Positions 15,856-24,053 of a stretch of DNA of 26,581 nt are shown here, in pieces. Source of the stretch: Verrucomicrobiales bacterium (GTDB lineage: Bacteria; Verrucomicrobiota; Verrucomicrobiia; Verrucomicrobiales; Akkermansiaceae); contig PBTU01000033.1 of the NCBI GenBank assembly GCA_002729295.1, positions 21,619 through 48,199 on the forward strand. Reading direction: 5' to 3'. How positions within the stretch are numbered: position 1 is the first letter of the stretch; every line of letters begins with the position of its first letter. The position numbers and the translations under genes were made by a program. Under the pieces are notes generated by a model. It saw only the letters and a program-made list of their open reading frames with translations, had not been told where the DNA came from and did not search any database.

Positions 15856-16733
15856 GCTGTCAGATCGGCCAGAGCATGCCCGATGTGGTTATACTTAAAT
15901 TGATAGCGGTCTTTTTTGAGGACTGCTGGATCGACTCTCTGGCTCGCCAAGAGCCCCTCCTCCGCGAATTCCCCAAAGACCAGTTTCAAGGCGAACCTCG
16001 GAACAGCGAAAACTGCCGGCCTCGACATCGCCTGTGCCAGCATCAGAGTTAGCTCTTCATTTCTCACCGGGTGGGGCGAGACAAGGTTGATCGGACCGGA
16101 AAGCTCGTGATCCAGACAATGAATGATTCCCCCGATTTCGTCATCCAAATGAATCCAGGGCATCCACTGCTGGCCATCACCAAGTTTCCCTCCCAGTCCA
16201 AAACAGAAAATCCTGCGAATCTTTTCCCAAGCCCTTCCCCCTTTACCCAGCACCACTCCTGTCCGAAGGCAGCAAACCCGAATCCCCGAATGCTCAGCTA
16301 CCATCGCGGCCTTTTCCCACGCGATGCAGAGGTCCGCAAGATACCCCTCTCCGGGCTTCGACCCCTCGCTTAGCAAAACCTCCTTCCGATCACCGTAGAT
16401 CCCAACAGCCGAGGAATTCAAGAAAACCCTCACCTCCGACGCTCTAACAGCATTCACAAGGTTTTCAGTGAGTTTAGTACGACTTCGGTAAAATTCCTCT
16501 TTCCGCTTTTCGTTCCACCGTTGATCGATCGCTTCTCCCGCCAGATTCACGACAGCAACTACCCCACTCAGATCAATCTCCCCATCGCCATCCCATTGTC
16601 GCCATTCTAGGCCCTGATCCTCCCGCGTTCTTCGAGAAAAACCCACGACCTGGCGCCCCTGCTCGAGTAACGCGGCGGCCAAGTTCCTTCCCAACCATCC
16701 CGAGGCTCCAATGATGCCAATCGATTTAACCAT
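15852..16733 (-). CDS. TIGR01777 family NAD(P)-binding epimerase-like protein
   Basis: This is a 293-residue extended short-chain dehydrogenase-like protein of the TIGR01777 (YfcH, SDR39U1) family. The N-terminal Rossmann motif GASGWLGRNLA begins near residue 9. VAVVNLAGEAIDQRWNEKRK, SSAVGIYGDR and LRTGVVLGKGGRA are characteristic family segments, and the C-terminal part (EFAEEGLLASQRVDPAVLKK) matches the DUF1731-type end. The catalytic reaction of the family is not well established. It converges with the double Lrp-like gene, with the two stop codons interleaved in CTAG, and it is divergent from lptD. Confidence 0.93.
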   Translation of the reverse strand: MVKSIGIIGASGWLGRNLAAALLEQGRQVVGFSRRTREDQGLEWRQWDGDGEIDLSGVVAVVNLAGEAIDQRWNEKRKEEFYRSRTKLTENLVNAVRASEVRVFLNSSAVGIYGDRKEVLLSEGSKPGEGYLADLCIAWEKAAMVAEHSGIRVCCLRTGVVLGKGGRAWEKIRRIFCFGLGGKLGDGQQWMPWIHLDDEIGGIIHCLDHELSGPINLVSPHPVRNEELTLMLAQAMSRPAVFAVPRFALKLVFGEFAEEGLLASQRVDPAVLKKDRYQFKYNHIGHALADLTA

Positions 16734-16861
16734 TACGTGTTTATGCTACGAGCTCTTCCCCACAAATCCAGCGATTGCACTCAAATAGGCCACCTTTTTT
16801 CTCTTCGACGGAAATGCTATCGACAGGGAATTCTCCAGCTCATAGTTTCACACCTAGATTT

Positions 16862-19201
16862 ATGCGTTGTCTTTCTCTTATTCTTGCACTGATTATTCAG
16901 CCGCTTCAGGCGCAAGAGACAGAACCCAACGCACCGAAAAAAACCGCAGGCCTTAGCGAAATCCTCGATGGAGAATCGGGGATCCCCCAATCACGGACCT
17001 ACGAGCTGATTACCGGAGTAAACACCTCAACCAATTTAAGCACCGACGATGCCGAAAATCTCACCATCGTCATGGATGGGAAGATCGAACTTCGGGGTGA
17101 CAACGGCCTCCAGATCTTCGCCAATCGAGCAGTCGCCAACGAAGCCAGCGGCAAGGTTTTCTTGTCAGGAAATGTCACCATTTATCAAAACGGATTGGTC
17201 TACCGCGGCGACTCCACAACCTATGACATCAAGAAAAAAAGAGCTGACACCAGTAAACTCAGGGTCGGCGTTGACCCCTTTCTAATGGAGGCCGGAAATC
17301 TGCAATCTGTGCCCTATCAGGGTGGTAATATTTTCGTAGGAGAAAATATGGGGATCACAACCCACGACACCCAAGACCCCGACTTTTGGCTTCGTGCCCG
17401 CAAAACCACCATCATCCCCGGCGAACGGGTCATCTTTCAGGACCTGAAGGTTGTCGCCGGTGACAAGACCGTTTTCTGGCTCCCCTATCTATCCCAGCCA
17501 TTTGACCAAAAATTGGGATACCATTTCGTTCCGGGCGGCAGATCCAACCTCGGTTTTTTTCTCAAAAATCGCTACGGCGTCATGTTGGGCGGCACAGAAG
17601 ACCCAGTCACCGGAATCAAAACAGACAGCTGGCTTCTCTCACAATTTCAGGCCGACCTTTACACCCTCCGCGGCATCGGACTTGGAGCTGACTTATTTGA
17701 CACCAGAGTCGACAACAAAGACGATTTTGGTTGGCTGAAGTTATACTACATACACGATTTCAACAGTGAACTCGAACGAGCGGGAATCGATCGGGGAACC
17801 GTAACCTCCAATCGATTTCGAATCGACCTCGACCACCGGATCGACATCTTAAAAGGTCAATCCTCGACATATTCCTTCGAAGCAAATCTCACCAAACTCA
17901 GCGACCCCTTTTTCCTAGAAGACTTCGACCGAAAAATGGCGAGGATCGACTCAGCACCCGATAACTTCCTTGCCCTCACCCGGAGAAACGGAAAAAGTAT
18001 CACATCGCTGGGAGCACGCCTACAAGTCAATTCATTCTATCAATCCGACACCCGGCTTCCCGAAATCACCCACGACTGGGTTCGCCAACCCCTTTTTGAA
18101 TCCTCTGTTCTCTACGAAAGTCAAAGCTCACTGGGGTTTTACGACGAACACCTTTCCGACTTCAACGAGGACAGCCTGAAAAATGAAGCAGCCACGAGTC
18201 TGCCCGGTGACCCCCGCCTCGCCGAGATCAACCGTCTTCTCGACGACCGTGGCTACACGCGATTTCACACCTACCATGAATTCTCAAGCCCCTTTAAAAT
18301 TGGCCACCTTAGCATCACACCCAGAATAGGGGCGGGATACACTTCATACAGTTCAGTGCAGGGATCTGCCGACTCGACGACCCGCACCCACCTCTCGGCC
18401 GGATTCGATGCCTCCTTCAAAATGACCCGCTCATACCCGGAGTGGGTTGATCAAAAATGGGGCCTCGACGGAGCCCTTCACATTATCGAACCCTACGCTT
18501 CGTTCAGTTGGCTCTCCACTGACGAGCTTGACGACTCATTCCAGCGCATTGAACGTCTCTCTCCGACCACCCGCCCCCGCACGAGAAGGATTGGACGCTT
18601 CTCCGCTAGCGACGAACTGGAAGACTGGCAAACCCTTCGTCTCGGCGCCCGAAATCGGATTGTGAATAATCGAGATGGGGTAACCCACGATTGGCTCAGC
18701 GTCGATACATACTTCGATGCCTTCTTCGAGGACCCCGAGTTCGATCGCGACTTTTCCAACCTCTACAACGATATCATCTGGCGGCCTCTTCCCTGGCTTG
18801 AACTGGATCTGGAAACCCAATTCCCTCTCTTCAATGATTCTAACTTCACAGAAATCGCCTCCAGCCTCACCTTCATGCCCGAAGAGGATTTCGAAATCAG
18901 ACTTGGTTATCGCAGATTGTCGGCTCACCCGATTCTCAGAGACTCCAACCGAATCCAACTCGAAACCTTCGCCCGCCTAAATGATTACTGGGGCATTGGC
19001 ACCGAACACAATTTTGAAATCGAAGATCAGACCCTAGAACTGCAGCGCTACAACCTGCACTACGACTTCGATTCCTGGGTTGGTTCGGTCGGACTTTTCC
19101 ACCGTGATAACCCGAACCGTGACGAATTAGGAATCCTATTCAGCTTTGGCCTAAAGGAAATCCCCAAGCTGTCCTTGCCAATTTCGTTCGATTCGGAATA
19201 G
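16862..19201 (+). CDS. lptD: LPS-assembly outer membrane protein
   Basis: LptD is the outer membrane barrel that inserts lipopolysaccharide into the outer leaflet, normally together with the lipoprotein LptE. I take the ATG at 16862 (779 aa) because it begins a good signal peptide (MRCLSLILALIIQPLQAQ); an ATG at 16814 or TTG at 16775 would bury it. An OstA/LptA-like periplasmic domain follows (ENLTIVMDGKIELRGDNG to about residue 210), then a long region of alternating polar/hydrophobic strands consistent with the barrel. The segment KTVFWLPYLSQPFD marks the domain junction. The mature protein contains no cysteine, so the disulfides that activate E. coli LptD are absent. The nitroreductase starts 8 bp downstream. 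Other Lpt genes are 5 kb further on. Confidence 0.88.
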   Translation: MRCLSLILALIIQPLQAQETEPNAPKKTAGLSEILDGESGIPQSRTYELITGVNTSTNLSTDDAENLTIVMDGKIELRGDNGLQIFANRAVANEASGKVFLSGNVTIYQNGLVYRGDSTTYDIKKKRADTSKLRVGVDPFLMEAGNLQSVPYQGGNIFVGENMGITTHDTQDPDFWLRARKTTIIPGERVIFQDLKVVAGDKTVFWLPYLSQPFDQKLGYHFVPGGRSNLGFFLKNRYGVMLGGTEDPVTGIKTDSWLLSQFQADLYTLRGIGLGADLFDTRVDNKDDFGWLKLYYIHDFNSELERAGIDRGTVTSNRFRIDLDHRIDILKGQSSTYSFEANLTKLSDPFFLEDFDRKMARIDSAPDNFLALTRRNGKSITSLGARLQVNSFYQSDTRLPEITHDWVRQPLFESSVLYESQSSLGFYDEHLSDFNEDSLKNEAATSLPGDPRLAEINRLLDDRGYTRFHTYHEFSSPFKIGHLSITPRIGAGYTSYSSVQGSADSTTRTHLSAGFDASFKMTRSYPEWVDQKWGLDGALHIIEPYASFSWLSTDELDDSFQRIERLSPTTRPRTRRIGRFSASDELEDWQTLRLGARNRIVNNRDGVTHDWLSVDTYFDAFFEDPEFDRDFSNLYNDIIWRPLPWLELDLETQFPLFNDSNFTEIASSLTFMPEEDFEIRLGYRRLSAHPILRDSNRIQLETFARLNDYWGIGTEHNFEIEDQTLELQRYNLHYDFDSWVGSVGLFHRDNPNRDELGILFSFGLKEIPKLSLPISFDSE

Positions 19202-19209
19202 TTCCGCCT

Positions 19210-19857
19210 ATGACCCACCTTTCTCCGGAAGATCTTCTCACCCAACTCCAGTGGCGCTATGCAACCAAGCAATTTGATCCGGACCAAATAATACCGGGTG
19301 ACACCTGGTCAGCCATCGAAGAGTCACTCGTCCTCACCCCATCCTCTTTTGGCCTTCAGCCCTGGCATTTTGTTGTCGTCGAGAGCCAGAATCTTAAAGA
19401 AGAACTTCTTCCTCATTCATGGAACCAATCACAGGTCACCGAATGTTCTCATTTCGTCGTTCTCGCAGCCAAGTCCCGCACTACTGATGAGGAAATCGAT
19501 GTCTGGATTGACCGCATGGTCGAGGTGCGTGGTGGCGAGCGGGACAGCCTGATCGGTTATCGCGACATGATGGTAGGATTTCTCGAACGAATGGATCCCG
19601 CCGAACAGCTGCAATGGTCCAAACTCCAAACCTACATTGCGCTCGGGCAACTCATGACAACAGCCTCAGTGCTAGGAATCGACGCCTGTCCAATGGAGGG
19701 GTTTATGCCCGCCGAGTATGACCGCATCCTAGGACTTCCAGAAAAGGGACTTACCGCTTCCGTGGCGTGCGCCCTTGGCTATCGCGCAGAGGCAGACAAA
19801 TACGCCAGCGCTCCCAAAGTGAGGTTTCCAAAAAAAGAGCTACTCACGCTTTTGTGA
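19210..19857 (+). CDS. Nitroreductase family NAD(P)H oxidoreductase
   Basis: This is a 215-residue FMN-dependent oxidoreductase of the nitroreductase superfamily, NfsB-like. FMN-binding segments are RYATKQFDPDQ near residue 16 and TPSSFGLQPWHFVVVES near 43-59. GIDACPMEGF near 156 and a C-terminal LGYRAEADKYA are also typical of NfsB-like proteins. The physiological substrate cannot be inferred; these enzymes reduce quinones, flavins or nitro compounds. It begins 8 bp after lptD and is probably cotranscribed with it. Its last 18 bases overlap the end of the convergent small membrane protein gene. Confidence 0.92.
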   Translation: MTHLSPEDLLTQLQWRYATKQFDPDQIIPGDTWSAIEESLVLTPSSFGLQPWHFVVVESQNLKEELLPHSWNQSQVTECSHFVVLAAKSRTTDEEIDVWIDRMVEVRGGERDSLIGYRDMMVGFLERMDPAEQLQWSKLQTYIALGQLMTTASVLGIDACPMEGFMPAEYDRILGLPEKGLTASVACALGYRAEADKYASAPKVRFPKKELLTLL

Positions 19858-20295
19858 GGAAAAAGCCTTAAATTCCCGATCATTTTTCGCCAACACCGTG
19901 GCGCAGACTACGTAGATCTTCTCGGCAATGAGTTTCAGCTCCTCGATTTCCTTGCGAATTCCGGTGAGACCGATCTCGATGCTGTTCTTCCTCGGACGAT
20001 ATTTGATCTTCATTCGCTTGGTTAGATCGGCAATAGCAGCCTGCTCACCGTCCAATCCCATTAAATTCTGATAGTCACTTTCCTGAGCGATTGTCCTAAC
20101 CACCACTTCTTCGACGGCAATCTTTTCAAACATTTCCACCCACCGGTCCCGCTGCTCGGCCTCAGCTCCCTTCATTGGCAAACTGATTCCCTGAAAAGCG
20201 ACTGCATTCATTCTCCATGTGTATATTCCGAAGGCCGAACCACCCAGAACGAGGACTACTACCAGTCCAATGATTGCAAGTTTCTTTCCACTCAT
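19840..20295 (-). CDS. Small single-pass membrane protein, unknown
   Basis: This is a 151-residue protein I do not recognise. It has one N-terminal transmembrane helix (KLAIIGLVVVLVLGGSAFGIYTW, about residues 5-27), probably an uncleaved anchor. A soluble region of about 120 residues with amphipathic helices follows, for example TGIRKEIEELKLIAEKIYV. The polar part would lie outside the cytoplasm by the positive-inside rule (MSGKK at the N-terminus). The 3' end overlaps the nitroreductase gene by 18 bp and the gene diverges from the M16 peptidase gene. The start is ATG at 20295. Coding status rests on the well-formed membrane helix and the long open frame; function is unknown. Confidence 0.7.
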   Translation of the reverse strand: MSGKKLAIIGLVVVLVLGGSAFGIYTWRMNAVAFQGISLPMKGAEAEQRDRWVEMFEKIAVEEVVVRTIAQESDYQNLMGLDGEQAAIADLTKRMKIKYRPRKNSIEIGLTGIRKEIEELKLIAEKIYVVCATVLAKNDREFKAFSSQKRE

Positions 20296-20393
20296 GGACG
20301 AGACCTATCATCTCAGCTGACCAAGGTCATGATTTTTTTCCCAAGAAGCAAACTTCTTGCCTGCCCCCCTCCCTCACGCCAACGTTCTCGCAG

Positions 20394-22907
20394 ATGAATT
20401 TCCCTGCCACTACGGCTCGCCTGCACACTCTCCAGCCTGAATTCGACACCATTCTGGATCCTATCGACGATTCACCGGTCATCAGCGCTCAAATTTGGGT
20501 CGAAACCGGCTCCCAACACGAAAGCGCACTCGCTGGCTCTGGGATTTCCCACCTCCTGGAGCACATGGTCTTCAAAGGTACCGACCGCTTCACCGGAGAG
20601 TCACTCTCGCAAGAAGTTCAGGCCGCAGGCGGTCAATGGAATGCCTACACCAGTTTCGATCGCACCGTCTACTACATCGACGGCCCGGCCAAGTCACTCG
20701 AACTATTTCTCTCCGCACTGATTGAAATGGTATTCCGTCCTACCTTCCCCGAAGACGAATACGAGCGTGAAAAAGACGTTATTCGTCGTGAGATCGCCAT
20801 GGGGCTGGATGATCCCGATTCCGTCTCCAGCCAACTCCTCTTCCGTACTGCCTACCAAAAGGACCACCGTCGGCACCCCGTGATCGGACACCTCGATCTT
20901 TTCAATGCCATTTCCTATGAGCAAATGAAAACCTACCACGCGGCCCGTTATCGTCCTAAGAATTCCTTCATGGTTCTTTCCGGAGGATTTAATCTCAGGG
21001 AAGCGAAGCAAACCATCGAGAGCGAACTCGCCAAAGGTCTTCGTCCACCCGCTGAGTTTGCCATTTCCCTTCCTGCCGAGCCACGCCAAATCAGCACCCG
21101 CCGCACCAGCAGAACCTTTGCGATTCCCACGACTCATCTCAGCCTCGCCTGGCAAGTCCCCAACCTCACCCACGAGGATGCTCCAGCCCTTGATCTTCTT
21201 GCTGTCGTCCTCGGCGGCGGACGAGCTTCCCCCCTTTATCGCGTCATCCGCGAGGAAAAAGGCATCGCTCATTCAGTCGGTTCCTACACCTGGATGCCTC
21301 CCGAAGGTCCGGGACTTTTCAGCGCCTATGCCGAAGCGGACTCCGAAAACATTCCCGAAGTCGAAAAAGAAATCCTCCATCAAATCGAGGCTCTTAGCGG
21401 GAGCGACCTCACCAGGCCCATGGCCCGAGCCCTCCGTCAAATTGCCTCGTCGCAATTCAAAACCCTCACCACCGCCTCCGGCCGGGCATCCGACCTCGCT
21501 TCCAATTGGCATAATACCCGCGATCTGGATTTCACAAAACATGCTCTCGAGAGACTCAGTCAGGTTACCGAAGGAGACCTTCGGCGCGCCCTCAAAAAAT
21601 GGCTCGTCCCGGAGACGCTCACTGTCGCTTCCCTGGAACCTGAAAATACACCAAAGCCGAAAGAACGAAGACATTCAAAGAAGGACTCGGGAGAAATTCT
21701 TGAGCACACCCTTTCCAACGGATTGCGCGTCATTCTCCAACGCGACCCCAAAGTCCCCGTCGTCTACAGCCAAACCGCACTCCTAGCCGGACGACTCTCA
21801 GAATCTCCCAAAAACGCCGGTCTCAATCACCTCCTAGCCAGTCTTCTCTTAAAAGGCACGACCCAGCGCGACGCCCTCGCCATCGCAGAAACCCTCGAAG
21901 ATCTCGGTGCATCAATCCGCCCTTCATCCGGAAATAATTCCTTCATGCTTTCTTCGTATTGCCTGCGGGACGATCTCTCGCAAGTCATCGATCTCCTGAG
22001 CGAAATTATCAGCGAGCCGTCATTTCCCAGCGACTCCATCGAACGTGAGCGCGCCGCTATGATTGCCGGTCTTGAAGAATCACTCGAAGACCCCGCCAAT
22101 CGGGCTTTCCGTGAAATGCGCTCGCACCTTTGGAGCAACCAGGGATACGGCATTCCCTCCAACGGAACCCACGAATCTCTCGCCTCGCTCAACCGCCTTG
22201 CTCTCTCTGCGCAACACTCCCGCTACTTCGTTGCCAGCAACATGGCCACCGCCTTCTTCGGAGACCTCGACCCCGACCGCGCTATCGTGCAACTCGAAAA
22301 CACCCTCGGGAAACTCCCCACCGGAAGCCCCGGCGAACTCGCCAGCCCTGACTGCGCTGCTCATGGCGAACACAGTTTCCAACTCAATAAGGAGCAAGCT
22401 GTCCTCGCTATCGGATACCCCGGAGTCGCCACCGATGATCCCCGGCGCTCCGCCCTCGAACTTCTCGATTCCTACTGCTCCGACATGGCGGGCCCGCTCT
22501 TTACGCGCATCCGCGAGGATCTCGGCCTAGCCTACTACGTCAGCTCCGCAATGTTCCTCGGACTTGATACGGGATTAATGAGCTTTTATCTCGGAAGCTC
22601 GCCCGATCAACTCGAATTGGCCCGAAATGAGCTCACCAAGGAAATTGAAAAGCTCGTCACCACCGGCATTCCCGCCGATGCCCTTGAACGAGTCAAAGCC
22701 AACACCGAGGCGCGCGAGTCGCTCCGTAATCAAAACCCCTCAAACCGGGCCCGCATGGCCGCTCTCGATGTTCTGCTGGGAGAGAGGGCTGACAACCATC
22801 TTCACCTGAGCGAGCAGCTCAATGCCGTCACCGGAGACGAGACACACTCTCTGGCCAAAGAGCTCTTTCAGGACGACAGGTCTATGATTGTTACGGTTTC
22901 ACCTTAA
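20394..22907 (+). CDS. M16 family zinc peptidase, two-domain
   Basis: This is an 837-residue inverzincin-type metallopeptidase. The start is ATG at 20394 (MNFPATTARLHTL); an in-frame TTG at 20274 would add 40 unsupported residues. The zinc motif HLLEH at residues 53-57 and the third ligand Glu133 (RREIAMGLDDPD), 76 residues later, are intact in the first lobe. The second lobe (from about residue 430, EHTLSNGLRVIL) has HLLAS where the motif would be, so it is a catalytically dead partner, as is usual in two-lobe M16 proteins. No signal peptide is visible, suggesting a cytoplasmic enzyme. It is followed after 31 bp by the DUF1844-kdsA-lpt genes and is probably cotranscribed with them. The substrate is unknown. 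Confidence 0.93.
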   Translation: MNFPATTARLHTLQPEFDTILDPIDDSPVISAQIWVETGSQHESALAGSGISHLLEHMVFKGTDRFTGESLSQEVQAAGGQWNAYTSFDRTVYYIDGPAKSLELFLSALIEMVFRPTFPEDEYEREKDVIRREIAMGLDDPDSVSSQLLFRTAYQKDHRRHPVIGHLDLFNAISYEQMKTYHAARYRPKNSFMVLSGGFNLREAKQTIESELAKGLRPPAEFAISLPAEPRQISTRRTSRTFAIPTTHLSLAWQVPNLTHEDAPALDLLAVVLGGGRASPLYRVIREEKGIAHSVGSYTWMPPEGPGLFSAYAEADSENIPEVEKEILHQIEALSGSDLTRPMARALRQIASSQFKTLTTASGRASDLASNWHNTRDLDFTKHALERLSQVTEGDLRRALKKWLVPETLTVASLEPENTPKPKERRHSKKDSGEILEHTLSNGLRVILQRDPKVPVVYSQTALLAGRLSESPKNAGLNHLLASLLLKGTTQRDALAIAETLEDLGASIRPSSGNNSFMLSSYCLRDDLSQVIDLLSEIISEPSFPSDSIERERAAMIAGLEESLEDPANRAFREMRSHLWSNQGYGIPSNGTHESLASLNRLALSAQHSRYFVASNMATAFFGDLDPDRAIVQLENTLGKLPTGSPGELASPDCAAHGEHSFQLNKEQAVLAIGYPGVATDDPRRSALELLDSYCSDMAGPLFTRIREDLGLAYYVSSAMFLGLDTGLMSFYLGSSPDQLELARNELTKEIEKLVTTGIPADALERVKANTEARESLRNQNPSNRARMAALDVLLGERADNHLHLSEQLNAVTGDETHSLAKELFQDDRSMIVTVSP

Positions 22908-22938
22908 CAAATTACCCTTCAGACCTTACAACTACGCC

Positions 22939-23235
22939 ATGAGCGATTCTACCATCGAAGAAGATGCCCCAGATCCACGCTTCGCCTCTTTCGTATACTT
23001 TCAGGCCCAGAACGGCGGGCTTTTCCTTGGCCGCATCCCGAATCCCACCACCGGAGAAACCAGCATCAACATCAAAGCCGCCCGCAGCGTGCTCGATTCC
23101 CTCGAAATGCTCTCCGAGAAATCCAAGGGCAATCTCAACAAAGCCGAAGAAAAACTTCTCAGTTTTGCCCTCGAAAACCTCCGCAAACTATTCGACGAAG
23201 TGATCACCAGCGTCGAAGATCCCCCAGACGCATGA
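22939..23235 (+). CDS. DUF1844 family small protein
   Basis: This is a 98-residue soluble protein of the DUF1844 family (start ATG at 22939). The characteristic core is visible: FASFVYFQAQNGGLFLGRIP followed by TTGETSINIKAARSVLDSL, then EKSKGNLNKAEEKLLSFALENLRKLF. The family is widespread in PVC and some other phyla with no established function. Its stop overlaps the kdsA start as ATGA at 23232-23235, so the two are translationally coupled. A frame extended to 22888 would overlap the end of the M16 gene and lacks family similarity. Confidence 0.88.
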   Translation: MSDSTIEEDAPDPRFASFVYFQAQNGGLFLGRIPNPTTGETSINIKAARSVLDSLEMLSEKSKGNLNKAEEKLLSFALENLRKLFDEVITSVEDPPDA

Positions 23236-24053
23236 TTCAATTTCCTCTCGGCAACTTCACCGTCGGCTCCGGCGAGCTCTTTTTCATTCTAGGACCCTGT
23301 GGACTGGAGGAAGAAGATTTCGCCTGGCGCATGGCCCGTGCTCTGAATGAAATCACCGACCGCCTCGGCGTGAATTTTGTTTTCAAGGCCTCCTACGACA
23401 AAGCCAACCGAACTTCGGTTGATTCCTATCGCGGGCCCGGCCTTACCGAAGGCTGCCGCATTCTCGGTGAAATCGGGGAAGAACTCGGCATCCCCGTCAC
23501 CACGGACGTTCACACCCCCGAGGAAATAGAAGTCGCCGCCGAGTCCATCGACCTCCTTCAAATACCGGCCTTCCTCTGTCGTCAAACCGACCTTCTCGCC
23601 GCCGCCGCCAAAACCGGACGTCCGGTAAATGTCAAAAAGGGCCAATTCCTCGCGCCCTGGGATATCGAGCCCATCATTGGAAAGCTTGGGCACTTCGACT
23701 GCCAGCAATTCGTCATTACTGAACGAGGAACCACTTTCGGATACAACAACCTCGTCGCTGACATGCGTTCTCTTCCCTGGATGCGAGAACAAGGTGTCCC
23801 CGTCATCTTTGACGCTACCCATTCAGTGCAACGTCCCGGTGGACTTGGCGGCACGACTGGAGGCGATGGAGCGCTCGCACCCGTCCTTGCACGCAGTGCA
23901 GTTGCCGCTGGGGTTGATGGCGTCTTCATGGAAGTTCACGAAGATCCCTCAAAAGCTCTCTCCGACGGGCCCAACCAAATTCCCCTCTCGCAAATTGAAA
24001 CAGTCCTCAAACAACTCGTCGCTATTCACGAGGCCGCTCACCCAGGTTCATGA
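23232..24053 (+). CDS. kdsA: 3-deoxy-8-phosphooctulonate synthase (metal-dependent type)
   Basis: KdsA condenses arabinose 5-phosphate with phosphoenolpyruvate to Kdo 8-phosphate, the precursor of the LPS inner core sugar Kdo. It has 273 aa. Signature segments are FKASYDKANRTS, TTDVHTPEE, IPAFLCRQTDLL, VKKGQFLAPWD and ERGTTFGYNNLVADMR. Residue 23 in ILGPCGLEEED is Cys, as in the metal-dependent class (Aquifex aeolicus), whereas metal-independent enzymes such as E. coli have Asn there. It overlaps DUF1844 upstream and the LptC/LptA-like gene downstream by ATGA junctions, a typical operon core for LPS synthesis and export. Confidence 0.97.
   Translation: MIQFPLGNFTVGSGELFFILGPCGLEEEDFAWRMARALNEITDRLGVNFVFKASYDKANRTSVDSYRGPGLTEGCRILGEIGEELGIPVTTDVHTPEEIEVAAESIDLLQIPAFLCRQTDLLAAAAKTGRPVNVKKGQFLAPWDIEPIIGKLGHFDCQQFVITERGTTFGYNNLVADMRSLPWMREQGVPVIFDATHSVQRPGGLGGTTGGDGALAPVLARSAVAAGVDGVFMEVHEDPSKALSDGPNQIPLSQIETVLKQLVAIHEAAHPGS

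Noticed and set aside
16814..16861. Alternative ATG at 16814 for lptD
   Set aside because: It would place 16 polar residues before the signal peptide; the ATG at 16862 starts directly at a normal signal sequence, though a weak purine stretch before 16814 keeps this open.
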